DNA of 6,376 nt from Methanosarcinaceae archaeon (GCA_016926455.1 JAFGOO010000106.1:1-6376), one strand, 5' to 3'. Positions 1 through 6,041 are shown, counted from the stretch's first letter. The notes: generated by a model not told the origin, from the letters alone. Made by a program: numbers and translations.

Positions 1-101
1 AAAGCCCAATTATAGGTAAACCTACACGCACCGATATGTTTCATAAAAAGCTCTTGTTGCTCTTTGTTGGGATATAAACAGTATTTGTAGGCTTTAAGCA
101 T
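1..101 (-). CDS. tnpB: TnpB-like IS200/IS605 family protein, N-terminal fragment cut by window edge
   Basis: Read on the minus strand from ATG at 101-99, this frame gives MLKAYKYCLYPNKEQQELF, then MKHIGACRFTYNWA, and is open to the window edge. That is the characteristic N-terminal helix-turn-helix start of TnpB/OrfB proteins (K-x-Y-K-Y-R-x-Y-P-x-x-E-Q, then G-x-x-R-x-x-Y-N-W). TnpB is the RNA-guided DNA nuclease carried by IS200/IS605 and IS1341-type elements; the RuvC and zinc-ribbon parts would lie outside the window. The start is supported by the family register and by an in-frame stop (TAA, 113-111) four codons upstream. No clear ribosome binding site precedes it. No tnpA is seen upstream, so a tnpB-only element is possible. 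Residue 8 is Cys where the family normally has Arg. Whether the copy is intact cannot be judged from 33 codons. Confidence 0.85.
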   Translation of the reverse strand, partial: MLKAYKYCLYPNKEQQELFMKHIGACRFTYNWA

Positions 102-125
102 TAGTAGACATTATATTGAAACAAC

Positions 126-141
126 ATATATATTTTTTATA
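126..141 (-). promoter_or_regulatory. Candidate TATA region for tnpB
   Basis: The run at 126-141 is purely A/T and contains TTATAAAA-like steps on both strands. On the minus strand it lies 25-40 bases upstream of the tnpB ATG at 101, a suitable distance for an archaeal TATA box with a very short leader. This rests on composition and position only. Confidence 0.3.
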
Positions 142-173
142 AAAAACATAGAACATATTAATGTTGTGTTGGG

Positions 174-202
174 ATATTACGCCTCTCGTCCCCCATATTA
201 CG
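174..202. repeat. Short direct repeat ATATTACG x2 within candidate IS end
   Basis: ATATTACG occurs at 174-181 and again at 195-202, 21 bases apart (two helical turns), with a C/G-rich spacer. The preceding bases differ (GGG before the first, CCCCC before the second), so the minus strand can form alternative short G/C stems around them. It lies in the presumed left end of the tnpB element and may be part of the end recognition structure. Confidence 0.4.
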
Positions 203-370
203 AAAGGGAACTTCTTGGCTCACAATTAAAAAATAACATCAAATACAACCAACTAGAAATACCCTTGATTCCTATAAAATTCACCGAAAGATTAAAGACC
301 AATCTACATAATTAAACATTGCATTTATAGGAATGTTGCTATTCGAAAATACGTGAGCAATTTTCCAGTT

Positions 371-386
371 TGTCAAATATTCGACA
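371..386. promoter_or_regulatory. Imperfect palindrome, candidate operator upstream of por
   Basis: TGTCAAATATTCGACA is a 16-bp inverted repeat with outer arms TGTC/GACA and core AATATT; only the pairs at positions 5 and 12 do not match. It lies 76-91 bases upstream of the porC ATG and overlaps a possible TATA element at about 383-392. This is the geometry expected for a dimeric repressor, though no regulator is encoded in the window. Confidence 0.4.
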
Positions 387-446
387 ATATTAGAACAAAT
401 AGTTGCAATTATGAAGGTAGTTATAAATTATTCCACACATCATTTA

Positions 447-451
447 TGGAG
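447..451 (+). promoter_or_regulatory. Ribosome binding site of porC
   Basis: TGGAG ends 10 bases before the ATG at 462. It matches the archaeal 16S tail and fixes the porC start at 462. The spacing is a little longer than the 7 bases seen for porD and porB. Confidence 0.6.
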
Positions 452-461
452 AATAGTATAG

Positions 462-1010
462 ATGAAGGAGATACGAATACATGGTCGTGGCGGACAGGGT
501 TCTGTTACTGCTGCTGAACTTTTGGCTGTTGCTGCTTTTGCTGATGGCAGGTTCAGTCAGGCTTTTCCAGCTTTTGGGGTGGAGCGACGGGGAGCACCGG
601 TTCAGGCATTTACCAGAATTGGAGATGAGCCTATCCGGCTTAGAAGCCAGATATACGAACCTGATTATGTGATTGTCCAGGATGCAACAATTCTTGAGGT
701 GGTTGATGTTGCAGGTGGTATCAAAGATGAGGGAATGATCCTCATAAACACCGAGTTTTCACCGGATACTTTCGAACTGGATACGAAAGCAAAGATAGTG
801 ACAGTGGACGCCACAAAGGTTGCTCTTGAAATCATCGGGATACCCATTGTTAATACGGTGCTTCTGGGTGCTTTTGCAGGTGCAACTGGTGAAATCAGAC
901 CCGAATCCATTGAGAATGCAGTAAAGGAGCGCTTCCCGGGAAAGGTGGGCAAAAAGAATGCAGAGGCCATACAGAAGGCGTATGAAATAATAATGGAGGC
1001 CAAAGCATGA
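462..1010 (+). CDS. porC: Pyruvate:ferredoxin oxidoreductase (pyruvate synthase), gamma subunit
   Basis: This is the gamma subunit (PorC, also called PorG) of the archaeal four-subunit 2-oxoacid:ferredoxin oxidoreductase, a cytoplasmic complex that makes or oxidises pyruvate with CoA and ferredoxin. The 182-residue product has the usual family length. It opens with the diagnostic glycine motif GRGGQGSVTAAELLA (residues 8-22), followed by the conserved FPAFGVERRGAPVQAFTRI segment (about 35-53), then alternating strand/helix segments of the POR gamma fold. The gamma domain helps bind CoA in homologous single-chain enzymes (family knowledge). It is first in the operon, and its TGA overlaps the porD ATG as ATGA. 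Pyruvate rather than 2-oxoisovalerate specificity is inferred from overall resemblance to methanogen Por and cannot be proved from this subunit. Confidence 0.93.
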   Translation: MKEIRIHGRGGQGSVTAAELLAVAAFADGRFSQAFPAFGVERRGAPVQAFTRIGDEPIRLRSQIYEPDYVIVQDATILEVVDVAGGIKDEGMILINTEFSPDTFELDTKAKIVTVDATKVALEIIGIPIVNTVLLGAFAGATGEIRPESIENAVKERFPGKVGKKNAEAIQKAYEIIMEAKA

Positions 1011-1267
1011 CGATATTACCAGGAGGTGTTTGTGAACCACGAAGCACGCTGGGAAATAAAACAGGTGGCTGGCGAACATACAGGCCAATCTTTGATTACG
1101 ATAAATGCATAAAGTGCAAGCTCTGCGAACTTCTGTGTCCAGACATGGCCGTCCTTCCAAAAGATGACGGTTTCTTTGAAATTGATTATGACTTCTGCAA
1201 AGGATGCGGAATCTGCGCGAATGAATGCCCAAAAGATGCAATAGAGATGGTCCTGGAGGAGAAATGA
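1007..1267 (+). CDS. porD: Pyruvate:ferredoxin oxidoreductase, delta (ferredoxin-like) subunit
   Basis: This 86-residue protein is the electron-transfer subunit. It carries two classical [4Fe-4S] motifs: C34-x2-C37-x2-C40-x3-C44-P and C64-x2-C67-x2-C70-x3-C74-P. These clusters pass electrons between the catalytic PorAB core and soluble ferredoxin. The N-terminal part (GGVCEPRST about 6-14, KTGGWRTYRP 18-27) is the conserved PorD-specific lead-in and supports the ATG at 1007. That ATG sits in an ATGA overlap with the porC stop and follows GGAGG (995-999) at 7 bases. The coding sequence also contains AGGAGGTG at 1021-1028, a full match to the archaeal anti-Shine-Dalgarno sequence, but that encodes the conserved Gly-Gly-Val and is not needed to explain the start. 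The porD stop overlaps the porA start. Confidence 0.95.
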   Translation: MTILPGGVCEPRSTLGNKTGGWRTYRPIFDYDKCIKCKLCELLCPDMAVLPKDDGFFEIDYDFCKGCGICANECPKDAIEMVLEEK

Positions 1268-2481
1268 TGATCTCAACACGCAAAATAGCTAAGGAAAAGA
1301 TGAAAGTGGTCGAAGGTTCGTACGCGGTCGCACACGCGGTCAAGGTGTGCAGACCAAATGTGATATCTGCATACCCAATCACTCCGCAGACTCATATCGT
1401 GGAAGATCTCTCTCAATTTATGGCAGATGGTGAGATTCCAAACTGCGAATACATCAATGTGGAGTCTGAATTCTCTGCTATTTCGGCACTTGTGGGAGCA
1501 TCGGCAGCCGGTGCTAGGACGTATTCTGCCACCACATCGCAGGGACTGGAACTGATGCATGAGGTACTGTTCAATGTTTCAGGAATGCGATTGCCAATGG
1601 TCATGACGGTAGCAAACAGGGCCGTAAGCGCGCCAATCAACATCTGGAACGACCAACAGGACTCGATTTCCCAGAGGGACACCGGCTGGATACAGATGCA
1701 TGCAGAAGATCCGCAGGAAGCGGCCGATATGGTTGCGCAATCATATCGAATCTCCGAGGACAGGGATGTACTTCTGCCTGTGATGCCATGCATGGACGCC
1801 TTTGTTCTTTCACATGTCTATGAACCTTTGGTATTGCTTGAGCAGGATCTGGTTGAAGAATATTTGCCTCCTTTTGAACCAGAGTTCGTGCTTGACCCCA
1901 AAAACCCTAGAACGTTTGGAGCATTTGCAGACCCATCCATATATACCGAGTTCAGGTACCTGCAGGCAAAAGCAATGGATAAAGCACTTTTGAAGATCGA
2001 GGAAGCTGCAAACGAGTTCAATGAAGTTTTTGGTAGGTATTATGGAGGGCTAATTGACGAGTATGAAAAAGAGGATGCAGAGATTGTAATCGTTGCAATG
2101 GGCTCAATCATTGGAACAGTAAAAGATGTAATAGATAAACTCAGAAGCAAGGGCGAGAAGGTAGGACTTTTGAAAGTTAGGTCCTTCAGACCATTCCCAA
2201 TAGAAGCCATCAGAAAAAACCTTAAAGACGCCAAAGTAATAGTTGCCCTTGATAAAAACATATCAATGGGACTCAATGAAGGTGCACTGTGTACTGAGAT
2301 AAAAGCGTGTCTTTATAACACAGATATCAATGCGCCAGTCATTGGATTTATGATCGGTCACGGAGGGCGTGATGTACCACCGAGTACCATCAACTACATT
2401 ATCGACCAAGCAAGGAATGTGATGAGTTTAGGAATAACGGTCGAGAGCCAGTTCACTGATGTCAAGGAGGAGATGATATGA
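1264..2481 (+). CDS. porA: Pyruvate:ferredoxin oxidoreductase, alpha subunit
   Basis: PorA supplies the pyrimidine-binding half of the thiamine diphosphate site. From ATG 1264 the product has 405 residues, near the family's usual length. Visible landmarks are YPITP (37-41), VESEFSA (66-72, whose first Glu fits the thiamine-activating glutamate), TSQGL (91-95) and NRAVSAPINIWNDQQD (118-133). By analogy with the Desulfovibrio africanus enzyme, T40 and R119 would contact pyruvate. The C-terminal part (about 280 on) carries the transketolase C-like segment with VRSFRPFP. The frame is open further upstream, but 1264 gives an ATGA overlap with porD and follows GGAGGAG (1255-1261). The next codon, ATG 1267, stands 7 bases from GGAGG, the same spacing as in porD and porB, so the true start could be one residue later. 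A third ATG at 1300 is possible but has a weaker site. Confidence 0.95.
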   Translation: MMISTRKIAKEKMKVVEGSYAVAHAVKVCRPNVISAYPITPQTHIVEDLSQFMADGEIPNCEYINVESEFSAISALVGASAAGARTYSATTSQGLELMHEVLFNVSGMRLPMVMTVANRAVSAPINIWNDQQDSISQRDTGWIQMHAEDPQEAADMVAQSYRISEDRDVLLPVMPCMDAFVLSHVYEPLVLLEQDLVEEYLPPFEPEFVLDPKNPRTFGAFADPSIYTEFRYLQAKAMDKALLKIEEAANEFNEVFGRYYGGLIDEYEKEDAEIVIVAMGSIIGTVKDVIDKLRSKGEKVGLLKVRSFRPFPIEAIRKNLKDAKVIVALDKNISMGLNEGALCTEIKACLYNTDINAPVIGFMIGHGGRDVPPSTINYIIDQARNVMSLGITVESQFTDVKEEMI

Positions 2482-3356
2482 GAAACTTATTTGCATCAGG
2501 GCACCGAGGATGTGCAGGTTGCTGTAATGCAATGGCTGCAAAGTTCACATTAATGGCAGCAGGAGAGGATTGTATAATTGTTAGCCCCACTGGATGTCTG
2601 GAAGTTATGACCACTCCTTATCCTGAATCATCATGGGGTGTGCCATGGATCCATTCATTGTTCGAAAATGCCGCAGCAGTGGCATCCGGAGTCGAGGCTG
2701 CGCTGAAAGCGCTGGGCAAGGATGAGAAGACAAAAGTACTGGTTATCGGAGGAGACGGCTCCACAATTGATATAGGAATGCGCTCCATATCAGGTGCTTT
2801 TGAGCGTGGACATGACATTACATACGTTTGTGTGGATAATGAAGCTTACATGAATACAGGTGTTCAAAGAAGTGGCGGAACACCCTTTGATGCATCAACG
2901 ACCACCAGTCCCGCAGGTAGGGTGTCGTTTGGAAATCCAAGACCCAAAAAGAACATGCCTGCCATCATAGTCGCCCATGGTTCACCGTATGTTGCAACTG
3001 CATCGCTTGCATATCCAAATGACATGATCAGGAAGGTGAGAGCTGCGATCGACACAAAGGGTCCGACGTATGTCCATGTGCATTCTCCGTGTACTACAGG
3101 CTGGGGATTTGACACATCTAAGACCGTGGAGGTTGCAAGGCTTGCATTTGAGACTGCAATGTGGCCGCTGTATGAGATCGAGAACGGCAGGATGACAAAA
3201 GTTAACAAGATAAAGGAACAAAAACCTGTTGAGGAATACCTCAGGATACAGCGCAGGTTCAAACATCTCTTTACCATGGAAGGTGGAGATGAAGAAATTA
3301 AGAAAATCCAGCATATTGCTGACCAAAATGTCTTAGAATTCGGGTTGATCGAATAA
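2478..3356 (+). CDS. porB: Pyruvate:ferredoxin oxidoreductase, beta subunit
   Basis: PorB binds the diphosphate end of thiamine diphosphate and one [4Fe-4S] cluster. The 292-residue product shows the thiamine diphosphate signature GGDGSTIDIG (91-100) with the following DNEAYMNTG (120-128) giving the Mg-binding Asn/Thr region. Four cysteines, C12, C15, C40 and C205, fit the proximal cluster ligands of this family; C16 is an extra neighbouring Cys. SPTGCLEV (36-43) and SPCTTGWGF (203-211) surround the last two ligands. The start is fixed by AAGGAGG (2464-2470), 7 bases before the ATG, and by the ATGA overlap with porA. It is the last gene of the operon; its stop codon lies inside the terminator hairpin. 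With porA it forms the active site, with porD the electron relay. Confidence 0.95.
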   Translation: MRNLFASGHRGCAGCCNAMAAKFTLMAAGEDCIIVSPTGCLEVMTTPYPESSWGVPWIHSLFENAAAVASGVEAALKALGKDEKTKVLVIGGDGSTIDIGMRSISGAFERGHDITYVCVDNEAYMNTGVQRSGGTPFDASTTTSPAGRVSFGNPRPKKNMPAIIVAHGSPYVATASLAYPNDMIRKVRAAIDTKGPTYVHVHSPCTTGWGFDTSKTVEVARLAFETAMWPLYEIENGRMTKVNKIKEQKPVEEYLRIQRRFKHLFTMEGGDEEIKKIQHIADQNVLEFGLIE

Positions 3357-3372
3357 ACCCGAATTTTAATTT
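3337..3372 (+). terminator. Hairpin terminator of the por operon, overlapping the porB stop
   Basis: AATTCGGGTT (3337-3346) and AACCCGAATT (3356-3365) form a perfect 10-bp inverted repeat with a 9-base loop, followed by T-rich sequence (TTTTAATTT, 3363-3371). The TAA of porB (3354-3356) is at the loop/right-arm junction, so the left arm is coding. A further T-rich tract, TTTTTATTTT (3390-3399), follows and runs into the end of proB. Because proB ends at 3393 on the other strand, the same hairpin could also stop proB transcription, although the downstream run is A-rich rather than T-rich in that direction. Confidence 0.7.
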
Positions 3373-3392
3373 CCTCATTTAAAACTGCGTTT

Positions 3393-4550
3393 TTATTTTG
3401 ATATGTTTTTGGGTATCATTTCCTGACTGAACAGTCCGATATTATCCTTCTTAATCACCTGGTCATAGTTCTTATATCCAAGGATGTCGGCTATTCTGTC
3501 TGTGTGTTTGCCTTTAATCTTGTCCAGTTCTTCTGATGTGTAGTCAGTGATGCCTTTCGCAAATATCTTTCCTTCGCATTCAAGTTCTACGATATCACCC
3601 CTGTCGAAGGTACCTGTGACACCAATAACTCCAGATGGCAGGAGGCTCATTCTTTTCGTTATTGCATCCTTTGCACCGGCATCCACAGTGACCTTACCTG
3701 CTGCCCAGGCAAGAATTATCCAGCGCACCCTGTTCTTGTTCACGTTTTCCCCTGCAAGGAAAAGGGTACCGATGTTCTCGCCTGCAAGTATACGTGGAAC
3801 AGCATCGTGTATGCTACTGTTTGCAATCACCATATGGCAACCTGAAATGCTGCATATCTTTGCAGCCTCGATCTTGGATCTCATTCCTCCCACCCCTTTC
3901 ATGCTTGTCGGGCTTCCGCCATAGCTTTCAATCTTAGGTGTGATCTCCCTGACAGTCTTAAGGAGCTTTGCATCTGGATTCCTTTTAGGGTTCTTATCAT
4001 AGAGTCCGTCAATATCAGAGAGAATGATCAGCAGGTCAGCCTCGATCTTGCTGGCTACCATGGCTGAAAGTTTATCATTGTCCCCGAAGGTTGCCTCTAT
4101 CTCGTTTACGCAGGTAGAGTCGTTTTCATTGATGATGGGTATGACACCATAATCGAGAAGAGTTGAAATGCTGTTACGCAGGTTCAGGTAGGTCAGCCTG
4201 TTAGAGAAGGACTGGTATGTAAGGAGTATCTGCGCAACGTTGAGTCCATATTTTCCGAATGCTTTTCTCCATTCTTGCATAAGGACGCTCTGTCCTACTG
4301 CTGCTGCAGCCTGGCGCAGAGGGATTTCTCGTGGTCTGCAGTTTATTTCCAGAAGGTCAAGTCCGACCCCAATGGCTCCAGAACTCACAATAATGACATG
4401 CTTGCCTTGGTTATGGAGTTCGAGAACATGGGAGGCGATATCGTCCATCAATATACCGTTAAGACTGCAATCATCCCGTGTGATGGAGGATGTCCCGATC
4501 TTTATGACGACTTTATCAATGTTCGCTAATAATTGTTTCCTATCAATCAA
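3393..4550 (-). CDS. proB: Glutamate 5-kinase (gamma-glutamyl kinase)
   Basis: ProB phosphorylates glutamate with ATP to gamma-glutamyl phosphate, the first and usually proline-inhibited step of proline synthesis. The 385-residue product has the amino acid kinase fold: VVIKIGTSS (14-22, K17 for phosphate binding), VSSGAIGVG (55-63), INENDSTCVNEI (140-151), FGDNDKLSA (155-163), LSDIDGLYDKNP (177-188) and GVGGMRSKI (219-227). A C-terminal PUA domain follows (about 285-365). The start codon is TTG: no ATG or GTG lies between the upstream in-frame stop (TAA, 4601-4599) and K17, and the next ATG (codon 35) would remove the phosphate loop. AGAGG (minus strand, 4563-4559) stands 8 bases before the TTG. 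The gene follows proA by 73 bp and converges with porB. N-terminal Cys28 and Cys71 look incidental. Confidence 0.94.
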   Translation of the reverse strand: MIDRKQLLANIDKVVIKIGTSSITRDDCSLNGILMDDIASHVLELHNQGKHVIIVSSGAIGVGLDLLEINCRPREIPLRQAAAAVGQSVLMQEWRKAFGKYGLNVAQILLTYQSFSNRLTYLNLRNSISTLLDYGVIPIINENDSTCVNEIEATFGDNDKLSAMVASKIEADLLIILSDIDGLYDKNPKRNPDAKLLKTVREITPKIESYGGSPTSMKGVGGMRSKIEAAKICSISGCHMVIANSSIHDAVPRILAGENIGTLFLAGENVNKNRVRWIILAWAAGKVTVDAGAKDAITKRMSLLPSGVIGVTGTFDRGDIVELECEGKIFAKGITDYTSEELDKIKGKHTDRIADILGYKNYDQVIKKDNIGLFSQEMIPKNISK

Positions 4551-4623
4551 AACCTTTGCCTCTTTTTTGATTTTTTTTATACCTTGTTTTCGGTTCTTTT
4601 ATTACAAGGTTAAAGTTTGCAGA
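4551..4623 (-). promoter_or_regulatory. proA-proB spacer with candidate internal promoter for proB
   Basis: On the minus strand this 73-base spacer contains TATAAAAAAAA (4581-4571) preceded by AACAAGG, a good archaeal TATA/BRE arrangement. Initiation about 25 bases downstream of its centre would fall near 4551, almost at the proB TTG, giving a nearly leaderless message. Alternatively proB is simply read through from proA using AGAGG at 4563-4559. The sequence cannot decide between these. Confidence 0.35.
4581..4610. repeat. 7-bp inverted repeat ACCTTGT/ACAAGGT beside the proB TATA
   Basis: ACCTTGT (4581-4587) and ACAAGGT (4604-4610) are perfect inverted repeats separated by 16 bases. The 4581-4587 arm abuts the TATA-like run used by proB on the minus strand and occupies the BRE position, so a protein bound there could block TFB. 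As RNA it could also form a weak stem after the proA stop. Confidence 0.4.
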
Positions 4624-5973
4624 TTAGCTAGTCACATCCATATATTCCACGTCCAGTTTTTTGTGCGTGAACTCCTTTGCATTGGGACCTACATAATCCG
4701 CGACCACGTCACCGTTGCCTATGAGGACGTACTTGTAAATCACGAGTCCCTCAAGACCTACCGGACCCCGTGCATGTATCTTGTTGGTGCTGATGCCGAC
4801 CTCCGCTCCTTTGCCGTACCTGAAACCGTCGGCGAAACGAGTGGAAGCATTTACCATTACACTGGAAGATTCCACAAGGTTGACAAAAAGTTTGCGACTC
4901 GTTGCGTTCTCGGTGACGATGCTGTCTGTGTGATGTGAGCCATAGTTGTTGATATGGTCGATGGCATCATCGATGGAATCAACCACTTTTACTGAAAGGA
5001 TGAGGTCATTGTATTCGGTTCTCCAGTCATCTTCGGTAGCTCTGAATACTGCTTTTAGAGCCTTTATCCCTTTTACGATTTCGTGTGAGCGCTCGTCGCA
5101 GCGAAGTTCCACACCTGCATCAAGATACCTCTGTGCCATTTCTGGCAGGAAGATTCCTGCAATGTCCTGATGCACCAGCAGTGTTTCTATGGCATTGCAG
5201 ACCGCAGGGTATTGAACCTTTGAATCAAAACAAACATCATATGCTTTAGTGAGATCTGCCATGTTGTCAACATATGCGTGGCATATACCGTCCGCATGTC
5301 CAAGTACTGTGATACGTGTGTTGTCCTGTATGAATTTCACGAAGGCATTGGAACCTCTTGGGATGAGAAGATCGATATAATTGTCCATCTTTAGGATATC
5401 CATAACTTCTTCCCTAGTTTCCATGAGCTGGAATGCCCCTTCGGGGATTCCCTTTATCTCTTCGACGGCTCCTACAAGAACGTCGAAGATGACTCGGTTC
5501 GAACGCATGGATTCGCTTCCACCTTTGAAGATCGTTGAATTGCCGCTTTTGAGGCACAATGACATAATCTGCGGAACCACATCCGGGCGCGATTCGAAAA
5601 TCACCCCTATGAGACCAATAGGCCAGCTTACCTGATAAAGGTTGAGTCCACGGTCCAGTTCAAGGGCCTGTAGCGTCCTGCCTACAGGGTCGTCCAGTTT
5701 TATTACATCCCTTATCCCTGTGATCATACCGTTAATCTTGTTATCGTCAACTTTCAGCCGGTCCACCAGCGCACGGGAAAGTTCTCCCTTCTCACACAGT
5801 TCCTGCGCATCTAAAATATCTGCTGCGTTTGCCTCAAGAATCAACCTTCGTTGCTTGTCCAGTGCCAGCGCCATGTTCTCAAGAGCTAGGTCCTTGACAT
5901 CTGAGGAAACACTTGCAAGTCCAATAGCTGCCTTTTTAGCAGTCTTTACTTTTGATTCGACATCTTCCACCAT
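4624..5973 (-). CDS. proA: Gamma-glutamyl phosphate reductase (glutamate-5-semialdehyde dehydrogenase)
   Basis: ProA reduces gamma-glutamyl phosphate with NADPH to glutamate-5-semialdehyde, which cyclises to pyrroline-5-carboxylate. The 449-residue product belongs to the aldehyde dehydrogenase superfamily and is somewhat longer than the E. coli enzyme. Landmarks are GLIGVIFESRPDV (120-132), FKGGSES (149-155), the IPRGSNAFVKFI segment (204-215), the catalytic Cys C259 in QYPAVCNAIETLL (254-266), the ProA signature DHINNYGSHHTDSIVTE (339-355) and VMVNASTRFADGFRYGKGAE (372-391). There is no N-terminal kinase domain, so this is a separate ProA rather than a P5C synthetase fusion. The ATG at 5973 follows GGTGAT (minus, 5984-5979) by 5 bases. 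It is the upstream gene of a proA-proB pair; ProA and ProB are thought to hand over the labile acyl phosphate. No proC is in the window. Confidence 0.95.
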   Translation of the reverse strand: MVEDVESKVKTAKKAAIGLASVSSDVKDLALENMALALDKQRRLILEANAADILDAQELCEKGELSRALVDRLKVDDNKINGMITGIRDVIKLDDPVGRTLQALELDRGLNLYQVSWPIGLIGVIFESRPDVVPQIMSLCLKSGNSTIFKGGSESMRSNRVIFDVLVGAVEEIKGIPEGAFQLMETREEVMDILKMDNYIDLLIPRGSNAFVKFIQDNTRITVLGHADGICHAYVDNMADLTKAYDVCFDSKVQYPAVCNAIETLLVHQDIAGIFLPEMAQRYLDAGVELRCDERSHEIVKGIKALKAVFRATEDDWRTEYNDLILSVKVVDSIDDAIDHINNYGSHHTDSIVTENATSRKLFVNLVESSSVMVNASTRFADGFRYGKGAEVGISTNKIHARGPVGLEGLVIYKYVLIGNGDVVADYVGPNAKEFTHKKLDVEYMDVTS

Positions 5974-5978
5974 ATTCT

Positions 5979-5984
5979 ATCACC
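5979..5984 (-). promoter_or_regulatory. Ribosome binding site of proA
   Basis: On the minus strand GGTGAT is an exact match to the 3' part of the archaeal Shine-Dalgarno consensus and lies 5 bases before the proA ATG, fixing the start at 5973. Confidence 0.6.
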
Positions 5985-5991
5985 GTTGGAG

Positions 5992-6010
5992 TAAAAAGCC
6001 AGCCTTTTTA
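5992..6010. repeat. 7-bp inverted repeat in the proA leader
   Basis: TAAAAAG (5992-5998) and CTTTTTA (6004-6010) are perfect inverted repeats with a 5-base loop (CCAGC). The hairpin would sit directly before the proA ribosome binding site in the mRNA. It is A/T-rich and weak, but its position could influence translation. Part of it (TTAAAAAG on the minus strand) could instead be an A/T promoter box. Confidence 0.35.
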
Positions 6011-6041
6011 AGAGACTGTAGCTCACAACCTTCATATGTAT

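Larger units (their letters stand above)
1..215 (-). mobile_element. Probable end of an IS200/IS605 (IS1341-like) element, outer boundary unresolved
   Basis: The tnpB fragment at 1-101 implies an element whose left end lies just behind the gene, at higher coordinates here. Positions 102-215 are AT-rich around a GC-richer island (about 171-210) with GGGA at 171-174 and TCCC at 189-192, which can pair, and a repeated ATATTACG. IS200/IS605 ends are subterminal single-strand hairpins, not terminal inverted repeats, so such a fold fits. The end at about 215 is a guess: no target-site signature could be identified, and these elements make no target duplication. Confidence 0.45.
216..461 (+). promoter_or_regulatory. 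AT-rich gene-free spacer: por operon promoter/leader region
   Basis: No reading frame with protein-like composition or a ribosome binding site is visible here on either strand, and no tRNA-like fold was noticed. The stretch holds several A/T boxes that could serve as TATA elements for por: CCTATAAAAT at 271-280, GCATTTATAG at 321-330, ACAATATTAG at 383-392 and TTATAAATTA at 421-430. The last is so near the porC start (462) that the message would lose its ribosome binding site, so one of the upstream boxes is more likely used. It also contains the palindrome listed separately and a short repeat pair GAAAAT (345-350)/ATTTTC (360-365). Confidence 0.5.

Noticed and set aside
1225..1263. Upstream extension of porA to ATG 1225
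   Set aside because: It would overlap porD by over 40 bases and read its ferredoxin motif in another frame; the ATGA overlap at 1264 with GGAGGAG is much better.
759..1382. Minus-strand open frame of 207 codons opposite porC-porD-porA
   Set aside because: Antisense to three conserved por genes, low-complexity Cys/His/Leu-rich translation, no start signal.
2864..3277. Minus-strand frame of 137 codons opposite porB, with hydrophobic stretches
   Set aside because: Antisense shadow of a conserved thiamine enzyme; the hydrophobicity arises from the complementary codons.
4240..4938. Plus-strand open frame of 232 codons across the proB start and proA end
   Set aside because: It is antisense to two well-recognised genes, crosses their spacer, has no ribosome binding site and its translation has no recognisable domain.
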